21,766 bases of DNA from the NCBI GenBank assembly GCA_027575765.1, contig JANBPT010000816.1, positions 1 to 21,766 on the forward strand. Reading direction: 5' to 3'. Within the stretch, counting starts at the first letter, position 1. Each line of letters begins with the position of its first letter. Shown one piece after another: positions 8,085-16,394 of this stretch. Source of the stretch: Tieghemiomyces parasiticus. Lineage: Eukaryota; Kickxellomycota; Dimargaritomycetes; Dimargaritales; Dimargaritaceae. Below the pieces are notes generated by a model. That model searched no databases, was not told the DNA's origin, and worked only from the letters and a program-made list of their open reading frames with translations. A program made the position numbers and the translations under genes.

Positions 8085-10713
8085 ATGGAGGAGGCCACCC
8101 AGCCGACTCAGGAGGCCCCGGCGTCCGGTATGGCCGGCAGTCTAGGAGACGACTACGACCGGTGCGATAGCGCGTACCCTCGCCGTCCGGCCCTGGCCCT
8201 GCCGCGCAGCCACCAGCTAGTGGCGCGCCTGGTCCCCCTGCGGCCGGAGCTACCCGGAGTAGGCCTGCTTTTGGGCAAACTGAGCCGTGGGTACGTGATC
8301 GGCCGGGCTCCCGTCTGCGATATCCACCTCCGGGATACCCTGGTCAGCCAGCAGCACTGCCGCATCTTCACCGATGCGACCGATGTCAACGCAGTCGATC
8401 TGACCCAGCCCCTTTCAGTATTCGTGCAGGACACTAGCCGTAACGGTACCTACGTCAACGGGGTCCGGCTAGGCAAGAACAACCAGACTTTGCTCATGCA
8501 TGGTGACACCCTGCGCATGACCGGGCCGATCAATCTAGGACAGCTGGCTGCCCCGCCACCGGCGTCCCCGCGAGACTCGGACTATATATACCACTGCATG
8601 ACGCCCAACGGCGACGACAGTCCACAGGCCCTGGCAGATTTCCAGTGCCCTGAACTGTTCCGCCAGTACGACATCAAGCACGTGGTGGGCAGCGGAAATT
8701 TTTCGGTTGTCCGGTTGTCCATTGAGAAGGCCACAGGCAGGCGGTACGCGTGTAAGGTCATCCGCAAGCGACGGTTTAGCCTGCAGCCCAAGGTACTCCA
8801 GTCATTCACGCGTGAGGTGGAGATCCTCAAGCGACTCACCCACGGCAATATCATTGCGTACCACGGCGTTTTTGAAGACGACCAGTACCTCTGCATCCTG
8901 ACCGAGTTCGTGGTGGGCGGCGACCTCCTCTCCTACGTGGCCGCCCGCGGCCATCTGACCGAGGACCAGGCCCGACGCATCTTCTTCCAGCTCCTGTCGT
9001 CCATTCGCTACCTACATGAGCAAGGCATCAGCCATCGCGACCTCAAACCCGAGAACATTATGCTAGCCGGGAACGGGTCCTGGGTCAAGCTAACCGACTT
9101 TGGGCTGGCCCGCTACCTCAGCGAGGCCACGTTCGTGGCTACCATGTGCGGAACCCCAAACTACCTGGCCCCCGAGGTCATCGGCGCCAGCGACGGCCAC
9201 GTACGTTACACTAAGCTAGTGGATATGTGGTCTCTGGGTGTCATTCTCTTCCACATGTTGACCGGTGTACTGCCCTTCGAAGGGGAGACCCAACCGCAGC
9301 TATACGCCGCGATCCAACGTGGCCTTACCGCGACCCACCGACCCGAGTTCGCCACACTGAGCCCCGGCGCCAGCAACCTCATTACCCACCTCCTGCAGCT
9401 CCAGCCGGAGCGCCGGTTGCCTGTAGCCGAGGCCCAGCGACACGCCTGGGTGCTGGATGCGGACGGATCGCCGCCTCGGTCCGCACCGGCGTGGGGTCGG
9501 CTGACCGCCGTTCCTGGCAGTAAAGTCAGACTGTCGGCTACCCTGCGAGGTACCGTGGCCACCATCGGCCGCGTCCCCACGGCTCGGGTGTACGTCGAGG
9601 ACCAACGTGTGAGTAAGTGCCACTGCTCCCTGCTCCACAACGGCGAGACTGTTCTCCTGCAAGATCTGAGCAGCAACGGGATGTTTGTCAATGGCACCCG
9701 TGTAGACCCCACCGCCCTAGTCATCCTCCGGTCGGGCGACGTCATCGATCTGATATGGCCCGATAACTCCGAACGCGGTAAGTGCTTGTATCAGGAGTTC
9801 CCCAAATGGCCTTCTGCCCGGTCATTTTAAAACTGCCCCCTCCCCCAGGCCAACCCCATACCACAGCTGCTGGCTCCGCTAATTTAATGGCGATCAGCTA
9901 ACCCACAGGCCACCCTCCCTACCCCCCGTCCCGTGCTATATCCCTACCCCGACACCACTAGACTTCATCCGCGTCGTCTTTGACATTCCATCAACTACAG
10001 GGGCGCTGGTCACTCCGCCGGCGGACTGTACGTCTTTCGCCCGAGCCAACTCCCGCAGCCGTACGGGCAGCAAGCGTCCACCGCGGGAGGACTCCCCCGA
10101 ATTCAAGACCCCGCCCCCATTGTACACGCGTATCACCCGGGTCGACACGGCCACTACACTGTCGCGGTCCCCACCCAGCCCGTCCATCGGCATGGAACTC
10201 GAATCCCTAGTCAGCGGCTACCCTTCTATCCGTCTCAGCGCCGGGGCCGATGACACCGTGACCTTGGGCCGTGGCCCGGATTGCCATTCGGCCAGTCGGT
10301 ACACAGATTCAACCGTCAGCTCTCGCCACTGCGACCTCACGCTAGACCTGCCTCCGGGCCCCCTACCCGGTGTCACCACTGCCGTCGGTCACTTCTCAGG
10401 CGATAAGGCTCACAGCGGATCATTGCCCCTGCGCGAGCGACCCACCGCCTGGGTTCGCGATACCAGCAACAACGGCACGTTTCTCAACTCCCATCGGCTT
10501 CCGCGCGGTGAGTGGCACCCACTCCATGACGGCGACTGGCTGGTGTTAGCCGTCAGCACCGACTGGCGGGAGGTGACCGGAAGCCGCTTGGCCAAACGCG
10601 CCCGCAGTTCCAGCGGTGAAGATGGCCTAGCTACCACTGTCGTGGACCTCTCCGCCCGCGCCATGCCCTTAGAAGTGATCAACATCGGATACCGGGTGCG
10701 ACTTAACCCATGA
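8085..10713 (+). CDS. RAD53: Rad53/Chk2-like checkpoint kinase with three FHA domains, two exons
   Basis: Inferred exons 8085-9777 and 9962-10713 encode 814 residues. The protein is a DNA-damage and replication checkpoint effector kinase, expected in the nucleus and activated by Mec1/ATR- or Tel1/ATM-type kinases. It starts MEEATQPTQE, matching the N-terminal TQ cluster of budding-yeast Rad53, with TQ at residues 5 and 8; this supports the start. FHA1 (about 48-147) has GR 73-74, SQQH 88-91 and DTSRNGTYVNG 116-126. The Ser/Thr kinase (about 196-456) has GSGNFSVV 202-209, Lys224, HRDLKPEN 317-324 with Asp319, DFG 338-340, a Chk2-like activation segment and APE 362-364, so it should be active. 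FHA2 (about 478-573) has GR 495-496, SKCH 510-513 and DLSSNGMFVNG 527-537. After a basic linker with SKRPPRE (601-607) comes FHA3 (about 645-763) with GR 667-668, SSRH 684-687 and DTSNNGTFLN 731-740. Rad53 has two FHA domains and Cds1/CHK2 one; a third is unusual. KRAR at 776-779 may be a nuclear signal. Confidence 0.92.
9778..9961 (+). other. Intron of the RAD53-like gene (phase 1)
   Basis: The donor is GTAAGT after CGCG. The acceptor is CACTAG before ACTTC, with CTAAC at 9898-9902 and a pyrimidine-rich tract behind it. Joining keeps the frame and completes the last strand of FHA2 as DFIRVVFDI. A second in-frame acceptor (CTACAG ending at 10000) would drop 13 residues including that strand and is less likely. 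If the intron is retained, translation stops at 9828-9830 after 17 extra residues. Confidence 0.85.
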
Positions 10714-11024
10714 CTTCCACCGATTCTCGCCCCCCCTCTTTGCTCCAACGCATTTTACCATCAGTTCTGCATCCTGCTCAATTTTGTACCAATAGTTAAA
10801 TAATATGTGTTACGTTGGCTTTTAGACCGTCGATGCGGTGGCTAATACTGACCCCTCGTATGACCAAAATGTATTTCCTATGTGCACCAGTCGAACATTT
10901 AGTGTCGCAGGCAGGGCTTCAATGTTACCGCCATAGCAATATGACTAGGAAGAAATCACTGATCAACCATCACTAATCTCCATGGTTAATTCACTAGCTG
11001 CCCATCAACTTCGGTACCATGGCC
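10714..11024. other. Convergent 3' spacer between the RAD53-like gene and PRP19
   Basis: This 311-bp spacer is more AT-rich than the genes. It has AATAGTTAAATAAT at about 10791-10804, a plausible cleavage and polyadenylation region for the kinase mRNA. No gene is seen. Confidence 0.5.
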
Positions 11025-12623
11025 TTACGATTCTTGTGCGGGTAGGCCGTAGTACCGGAGCGTACGATCGAGCGAGGATACCACCAGGGTCCGGGCGTCG
11101 TGGCTGGTGAACGTGACGCCGGTGACGGGGGCCTGATTATCGTCAAACATGACCAACTCCTTCCACGTCTTGGCCTGGAAAATACGAATGTCAACACCGC
11201 CCACGGCCAGATAGTTCCCGGAGTAGTCGAATGCCAGGGCGAGGGGCGGGGTGCCCGACTCAGTGTCAAGCTCGATAGTATGGATAACGGCTTGCTTACG
11301 GAGATCCCAAATGCGCACGCTATAGTCGTGGGAGGCGGCGGCGAGGTAGTAGCCGTTCTCTGAGAAGGCCAGGGCGCTGGTGGCGGCGGTGTGGGCGGCA
11401 AACGTGGCCAGAACGGTCTGGGTCTTAACGTTCCAGATTTGGATGGCTCCGTCGGTGGCCCCAGTACCCAGGATGATACCATCCGGGTGGAAGGCCGCGG
11501 CAGTGAACCCACCGGCGCCGTCGCGCTGCACTGTGGTCAGGACGCGGCCAGTGGTCAGCTCATGGAAACACCAGGTGCCGGCCATCGACGCGCTGGCGAA
11601 ATAGGTCCCGCTCGGGTGGACGGCCAAACCTGTCACCTCGGCGTTATGTGCATGGACCGTGGCAATGCAAGCGTAAGGTGACGTGGTGGTAGCACGGTCC
11701 TCCTCGCTAGCCTCCTTGGCGTGCCACACTCGCACCGTCTGGTCAGCACTGGCGGACAGGACAATGTCCAGGCCGCCCGCACCCTGATCCGCCGCAGCGC
11801 TACCCCAGGCCACACAGCGGACGGGGCCACCGTGGCCCTTGAGGACGGCACGGATCTGGCCCGCCGAAGACTGGTAGATCTGCACGTGGTGGTCCTCACC
11901 GCCCGTCAGAACGAGGTCACCCGAGGCGTCGACGGCCAGGCAGGTCACGCCAGGCTTGGTCGACGAGTGCATGGACGGCGCCGTTGACATATTAGTGAAT
12001 TGCGTCACCGCCTCGGCATCCGTGAGACCTGCGGGAGCCTTCCGCTTTTTGCGGGTTTTAGACAGAGCCTTAGCGGTCGCATCGATCTTGGCGAGGACGG
12101 ACTCGCCCATCCCTTCCTCTTCGTGTGCCGCCGCGGCCGAGCCTGCCGGCCCACTGGAGTGCTCGCCCTCGACCTGCATTGCGTCAGCTTCGGCCGGCGC
12201 GCCGTTCGGACCGACATGGGCCTGGACGTTCGTCAGGGCCTCCCGGGCGGCGTCGCGTTCCTTAATGAGCCGGGCGATAACGCGGGCAGCGGCATCATTC
12301 TGGTAGAGAGCCTGAGCCAGTTCTTGACGGAGCTGCTGCTGCTGTTGGCGCAAGGTGTAGCTCTCTAGCATCACGTTATCCCACTCGTCTTGGAAAGCTC
12401 CCAGAAGGGATGGGATTGAGGTCATGTTGGGTAGCTTCGGGCGTGGTAGGGGCATCTCGGATCGGATCTCCACCAAATCATCTTCCGTTAGCTCGTTGCC
12501 CGTCACCGGACATGAGCCGTGCTCCGCGATGTACTTCTCGATAAGGCGTTTCTCGTAAACATGGCCCGACTTAGTCGACACCACGGGGGTCTCGGGGCGT
12601 TCACCCGAGATGGCGCACAGCAT
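11025..12623 (-). CDS. PRP19: Pre-mRNA-processing factor 19 (U-box ubiquitin ligase, WD40 repeats)
   Basis: A single uninterrupted frame of 532 residues; known Prp19 proteins have about 500. It starts MLCAISGERPETPVVS, which is very close to the Prp19 consensus start. Domains in order: the U-box (about 1-66; HVYEKRLIEKYI 21-32, CPVTGNEL 38-45), which recruits an E2; the SMTSIPSLL-type linker and Prp19 coiled-coil tetramerisation region (about 67-135, with LRQQQQQLRQEL); a variable Ala/Glu-rich linker (about 136-185); basic RKKRK 191-195, a likely nuclear signal; then a WD40 propeller of about seven blades (about 222-527), with clear VRVW 297-300, IQIWN 394-398 and VRIWD 436-440 blade ends. 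It forms the core of the NineTeen complex, which activates the spliceosome, and Prp19/Pso4 also acts in DNA repair. It diverges from RFT1 over 560 bp. No intron is needed. Confidence 0.97.
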   Translation of the reverse strand: MLCAISGERPETPVVSTKSGHVYEKRLIEKYIAEHGSCPVTGNELTEDDLVEIRSEMPLPRPKLPNMTSIPSLLGAFQDEWDNVMLESYTLRQQQQQLRQELAQALYQNDAAARVIARLIKERDAAREALTNVQAHVGPNGAPAEADAMQVEGEHSSGPAGSAAAAHEEEGMGESVLAKIDATAKALSKTRKKRKAPAGLTDAEAVTQFTNMSTAPSMHSSTKPGVTCLAVDASGDLVLTGGEDHHVQIYQSSAGQIRAVLKGHGGPVRCVAWGSAAADQGAGGLDIVLSASADQTVRVWHAKEASEEDRATTTSPYACIATVHAHNAEVTGLAVHPSGTYFASASMAGTWCFHELTTGRVLTTVQRDGAGGFTAAAFHPDGIILGTGATDGAIQIWNVKTQTVLATFAAHTAATSALAFSENGYYLAAASHDYSVRIWDLRKQAVIHTIELDTESGTPPLALAFDYSGNYLAVGGVDIRIFQAKTWKELVMFDDNQAPVTGVTFTSHDARTLVVSSLDRTLRYYGLPAQES

Positions 12624-13183
12624 GGTAAGAAAAAGTTGTGGATGGCTGACACGAGGTGGAAATTATATATATATTTGAGGGAGGGCCAGCAGCGAGGTTA
12701 TGAACAAGACGGGAGAGGGCGGATACTGTGGTGGTAGGGTAAGATGAAAGTCAAGTTCCAAGGGAATGAGAATCATGGACCGCAAGATCTGCACAGACAA
12801 CTCGTTGTGGTTTAGCGTGCGTAGGCAGGGGGATCCGTAGCTAGCCAGCTGGGTAGCGCAAAACCGTTCGCGTTTGGGCTTAGTGGACGGCGTGGTGGAT
12901 TGGGCTAACGTTCTGCACAGCACCTCTCTCCCTTCAAGCTTGGGCGGACGCGTTCAACGTGCCTATGCGTCACCCTCGGCCATGCCAGCTTCGAGATGTC
13001 AACCGCGGTTGGTAACCGAATAAGAAAATAAAAAGCACCCCTGCCGGTGTGTAACAAGTATAGCGGGACTGCCCACCTAGTACTCCGTTGCCCACTACTC
13101 GGGGAGCGCCTATTGCTCTACTATGACATTGCGTGGTGGCCTCATCGTCGCATCTCGAAAGCCGCTGTATCGCACATCTCGCA
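12624..13183. promoter_or_regulatory. Divergent PRP19-RFT1 promoter region
   Basis: This 560-bp spacer lies between two start codons pointing apart. A (TA)n block at about 12663-12676, read as TATATATATA on the minus strand, lies about 40-55 bases before the PRP19 ATG and is a candidate TATA element. No comparable element is obvious before RFT1. Open frames inside it begin with non-ATG codons and look fortuitous. Confidence 0.5.
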
Positions 13184-15234
13184 ATGCCAACTGACTCTGC
13201 CACCCCCACTGCGGCGAAGGCCGCCCCAACAGGCGTTCTAAGCCGGTCACTGCAGGGCACTTCGTACCTGGTCCTGATACAGCTCATTACTCGCTTACTG
13301 ACGTTTACGCTTAACCAAGTCCTGCTGCGGTTTACCGACCCACGCACCCTGGGGATCGTTTCTATCCGGTTAGAGCTCGTTTTGTCCACTGTCCTGTTCC
13401 TCTCGCGTGAGGGTATTCGGTGTGCCCTTCTCCGTACGCCAGACGATGTCCCGACTGGTACCTCCAGGCGATTCGGCCAACTAGCGCGTAGGGCGGCTCT
13501 CAACCTGGCCGGGATTCCCGTCCTTGTGGGGACGAGCCTGACCTTGGTGGTTTGTACGTACTATGCGTGGACCTCAGTGGACTCGCCCGCCACCATCAAC
13601 GCTGGTGTACTACCCTTCCTGACCCTCTCGGTCTGGCTGTACGGTCTATCGGCTTGCCTAGAACTTCTGATCGAGCCGCTCTACGTTCTGACTCAAATCC
13701 ACCTCATGTACCGGTTCCGTGTAGCCCTTGAGGGGGTGGCCGTCGTGGTTCGCTGCCTTACGACCTGCGCTCTGACTGTATATGGCGCGTCGCTCGTCGC
13801 CGACGCTTCGACTACTTCGCCCGTGGTCAACCCATACAGCGTACTCGCATTCGCCGTCGCCCAGCTGCTGTACGCCCTGACCATCGCCGTCGGCTACCTG
13901 ATGTTCTTCTACGCGCTCTCATTACCTGGCCGAACACAGCCTATTACCGGCACACGTCAGCTGTGGGCTAGGCGTGCGGTCCAGCTAGCGGATATCTCCT
14001 CGGAAGAACTGGATCACCTACCCGCCCTCGCAGACCTGATTCCTCAACCCATCGACCGCACGTCAAAGTAGGTGACTAATCCTCTCGTATACGTAAGGAC
14101 ACAATCGTACACGCGAGGCTTGGAAGTCGTACGTTACGCCTTCCTCCCTCATTTTTTCCGCTATCAGCCACTAATTGCCGTGGCTCAAAGAGTGGTGGAT
14201 CCATGGTTTGGGCCACCTAAGTGCCCCCCGGCCTGCATTAATAGAGCCTTACCTCACGCCCCTATTATTCACACCCTGGCCACAGCGATTTCGTCGGTCG
14301 CTATGTCCCCGAACCCCTGCGCAACCTAGCTCTTGTCTATACCAGGCAGTCCTTGGTCAAGCACCTCCTTACCGAAGGCGACAAAGTTGCCGTCACCTGG
14401 CTGTGCAGCGACACCGACCAGGGCGTCCATGCATTTGTGAGCAATTACGGCTCGTTACTGGCCCGCATTCTTTTCCTACCTATCGAGGAGACCAGTCGGA
14501 CTCTGTTCAGTCGGCTGCTGGGTAGCCGCACGGCCGAGTTGGCTGTGACGGCCGACCCGGCGGACGTCAAGACCCGTTCGGCGGACCGGGCAGCCGCCCT
14601 GAGCTACCTGACCGGCGTGCTGAGGTTATATGCCCTTCTGGGTCTCATCTTCATCGCATTCGGAACCAACTATACGGGACTGCTGATCGATGCCTTGGTT
14701 GGTTCCCGCTGGTCACTCTCTGCGGCGCCGCAAACCCTGGCGGTCTACTGCCTCTACGTACCCATTTTGGCCGTCAACGGGGTCACCGAAGCCTTTGTCC
14801 AGTCAGTAGCCACCGAGACCCAGCTGGCACGGCTCAGCACGGTGATGGGGATCACCTCGTCCATTTTCGTTATCAGCGTGACTCTGTTTGTCGGGTGGCT
14901 CAAATGGGGCGCCGTGGGCGTGGTGCTCGCCAATATCATCTCCATGGGGTGCCGGATCACGTACAATTTCCGTTTCATTCGGCGCTTCCAACCTGCCGGA
15001 TCACCACGGTTTGCCTGGCTGCCGTCGAAGCCGACGATGACCGCTGGGGTCATTGCCTGGGCCTTAACTTTCGCGTCTGGACGCTATATAGGTTGGACAA
15101 CCTGGTCGGCTAAGGGCCTCCACATCGCGGTGGGCGGCCTGGGCCTGGGCCTGGTCGCCGTCGCTCTCCTTCGGTTCGACCAGGCCACCGCTCGTGCCGC
15201 CCTGGGGCTACTACGCAAGCGAAAGGCGGACTAA
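13184..15234 (+). CDS. RFT1: RFT1, ER membrane protein of lipid-linked oligosaccharide assembly, two exons
   Basis: Inferred exons 13184-14067 and 14286-15234 give 610 residues, slightly longer than usual (about 540-575). RFT1 is a polytopic ER membrane protein needed for N-glycosylation at the step where Man5GlcNAc2-PP-dolichol becomes available on the lumenal side; whether it is itself the flippase is disputed. Visible family motifs are LQGTSYLVLIQLITRLLTF (23-41) with NQVLLRFTDPRTLGI (44-58), LFLSREGIR (71-79), and in exon 2 QSLVKHLLTEGDK, DQGVHAFVSNYGSLLARI, LPIEETSRTLFSRLL, YCLYVPILAVNGVTEAFV and a cluster of C-terminal hydrophobic helices. It ends in basic RKRKAD. The chosen ATG is the first in-frame one and gives the short polar N-terminus typical of the family. 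The gene is divergent from PRP19 and convergent with VFA1. Confidence 0.95.
14068..14285 (+). other. Intron of RFT1 (phase 2)
   Basis: The donor is GTAGGT after CAAA and the acceptor is CCACAG before CGATTT. Joining gives an Asn codon and leads into DFVGRYVPEPL, just before the conserved QSLVKHLLTEGDK block. Reading through would stop at once (TAG at 14069-14071). No exact CTAAC is present; CTAAG at 14217-14221 is the nearest candidate branch point. Confidence 0.85.
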
Positions 15235-15263
15235 ACCCTAGAAAATTAAATGGACTGAGAGTA

Positions 15264-15288
15264 CGGCCCTGCATGAGTACCAGGGCCG
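15264..15288. other. Hairpin in the RFT1-VFA1 3' spacer
   Basis: CGGCCCTG (15264-15271) and CAGGGCCG (15281-15288) form a perfect 8-bp GC-rich stem with a 9-base loop, 30 bases after the RFT1 stop. It lies where both convergent transcripts should end, so a role in 3'-end formation is possible but inferred. Confidence 0.5.
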
Positions 15289-15377
15289 CGGCTATCTTTC
15301 TCCTCCCGCCAGTCAACCCCTTGAGATATAATCCAGGATACGGTGGTTTATATTAGGTCCAGTAAAAATTGTATACG

Positions 15378-15932
15378 TTACCGTCGGGTTGGTAACGCGG
15401 AGGGCACATCAGGGAACCGCTTGGCCAATTCGGCGGCCCGCTGTTGGTCCACTTTCTTGCGGTACTCAGACTCGCGAAAGTAAAAGAGACTGCGGTGGAG
15501 AGCGAAATTAAATGGTCCTCGGGGGGTCTCAGCCGGGACGACGGCAGCAGGTGATGAAGCGGTAGGGAATGTGCCCGGTATGGTGTCGGTCAGCTTATCC
15601 CCTTCCGATTTCTCCTCGGCTTTGTCCTCAGCCATCCCCCCTTTAGGCTTGTCCTCCTTTTTATCGCCAGCCGACTTGCCCTTCTTGTCCTTGGCTTTAC
15701 TATTACCTCTGGGTGAAGAGATTGCTGGCGGTGGTGGTGCCGGCGGAGGGTTCAGACATGTACAGACGTTTGGGTCTTTCACATGAGCGGCACAACAGTA
15801 GAACCAGTCTTTGGCGCCCTCCACGTTGGTAGTGATAAGAAGCGCTGGAGTGACCTTGAAACATATGGCACAGCTGCCCTCGCCCGTTGCCGTACGCAGC
15901 CGGTACACGTTAGGGAAGGGGACTTGGGCCAT
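15378..15932 (-). CDS. VFA1: Vps4-associated protein 1 (Vfa1) family
   Basis: 184 residues, no intron. The ATG at 15932 gives MAQVPFPNVYRLR, which aligns with the short N-terminus of the family; the frame is open further upstream, but from non-ATG codons and with unrelated sequence. The N-terminal module (about 9-60) has the Vfa1 pattern YxxR, CAIC (21-24), a DWFYCC-x2-H block (42-50) and further cysteines at 57 and 59, suggesting a zinc-binding fold. A proline run and a highly charged Lys/Glu/Asp linker (about 61-118) follow. The C-terminus FALHRSLFYFRESEYRKKVD (143-162) and FPDVPSALP (173-181) match the conserved tail. In yeast, Vfa1 binds the AAA ATPase Vps4 and stimulates it at endosomes, where Vps4 disassembles ESCRT-III. 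It converges with RFT1 (143 bp apart) and diverges from RECQL. Confidence 0.88.
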   Translation of the reverse strand: MAQVPFPNVYRLRTATGEGSCAICFKVTPALLITTNVEGAKDWFYCCAAHVKDPNVCTCLNPPPAPPPPAISSPRGNSKAKDKKGKSAGDKKEDKPKGGMAEDKAEEKSEGDKLTDTIPGTFPTASSPAAVVPAETPRGPFNFALHRSLFYFRESEYRKKVDQQRAAELAKRFPDVPSALPTRR

Positions 15933-16394
15933 GTCCCCGCAGCGAAGTGAAAGACTAGAAGGAAAACGCGGGTTTGGTTTGGGTAAACTCGATACGTAAT
16001 GCCAGGCACAACGGTAAGATGAGTGAACCCACATCCCAGGGCTACCCAAATCGCCCCACGGTGCCAATAGTGGTCACCGTCTCCGCAGTTCAAATGTAAG
16101 GCTCGACCTTTCCTGTGGTCTTTCTGTATGCGCTAAGACACTTGCCCCCAATACATGCGGTGCCCTGTTGTCCAGCCACACTCAATAATTTATTCGCCTC
16201 CGCTGGGTGCTCTACCTCCTCTCGCCAATGTCGTGTGTACTGCTGTTCATTTTGTTTCGACGACGGGAAGGGGCCCGTTAACCAGTGTCTGTACGCAACA
16301 AACTGCATCTCACCAGACTCCTTGAGCAACCTGTGCTTCTTCCCTTACCCACGTCCACCCACTCACCATTGCTGGCTGCCACCCCATTGCATCC
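15933..16394. promoter_or_regulatory. Divergent VFA1-RECQL promoter region
   Basis: This 462-bp spacer lies between divergent start codons. It must contain both promoters; no TATA box is evident. Short open frames inside it look fortuitous. Confidence 0.45.

Noticed and set aside
9206..9745. 179-codon minus-strand frame within the kinase gene
   Set aside because: It is antisense to well-conserved kinase and FHA2 coding sequence and is a by-product of the GC-rich codons.
8022..9830. The kinase as a single-exon gene ending at 9830, starting at 8022
   Set aside because: 8022 is GTG; the ATG at 8085 gives the Rad53-like TQPTQ start. A GTAAGT donor at 9778 and an in-frame downstream exon complete FHA2 and add FHA3.
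10120..10713. A separate small FHA-domain gene
   Set aside because: The frame opens with TTG, is continuous upstream to the acceptor at 9961, and fits the donor phase of the kinase exon, so it is best read as exon 2 of the same gene.
12663..12923. 86-codon minus-strand frame in the PRP19-RFT1 spacer
   Set aside because: It starts with GTG and has no domain; it overlaps the likely PRP19 promoter.
13133..14071. RFT1 as two separate or broken genes, or a pseudogene with a stop at 14069
   Set aside because: The stop is inside an intron with valid borders, and both halves match one RFT1 protein.
15933..16067. N-terminal extension of VFA1
   Set aside because: It begins with TTG, and its sequence has no counterpart in the family; the ATG at 15932 fits the known N-terminus.
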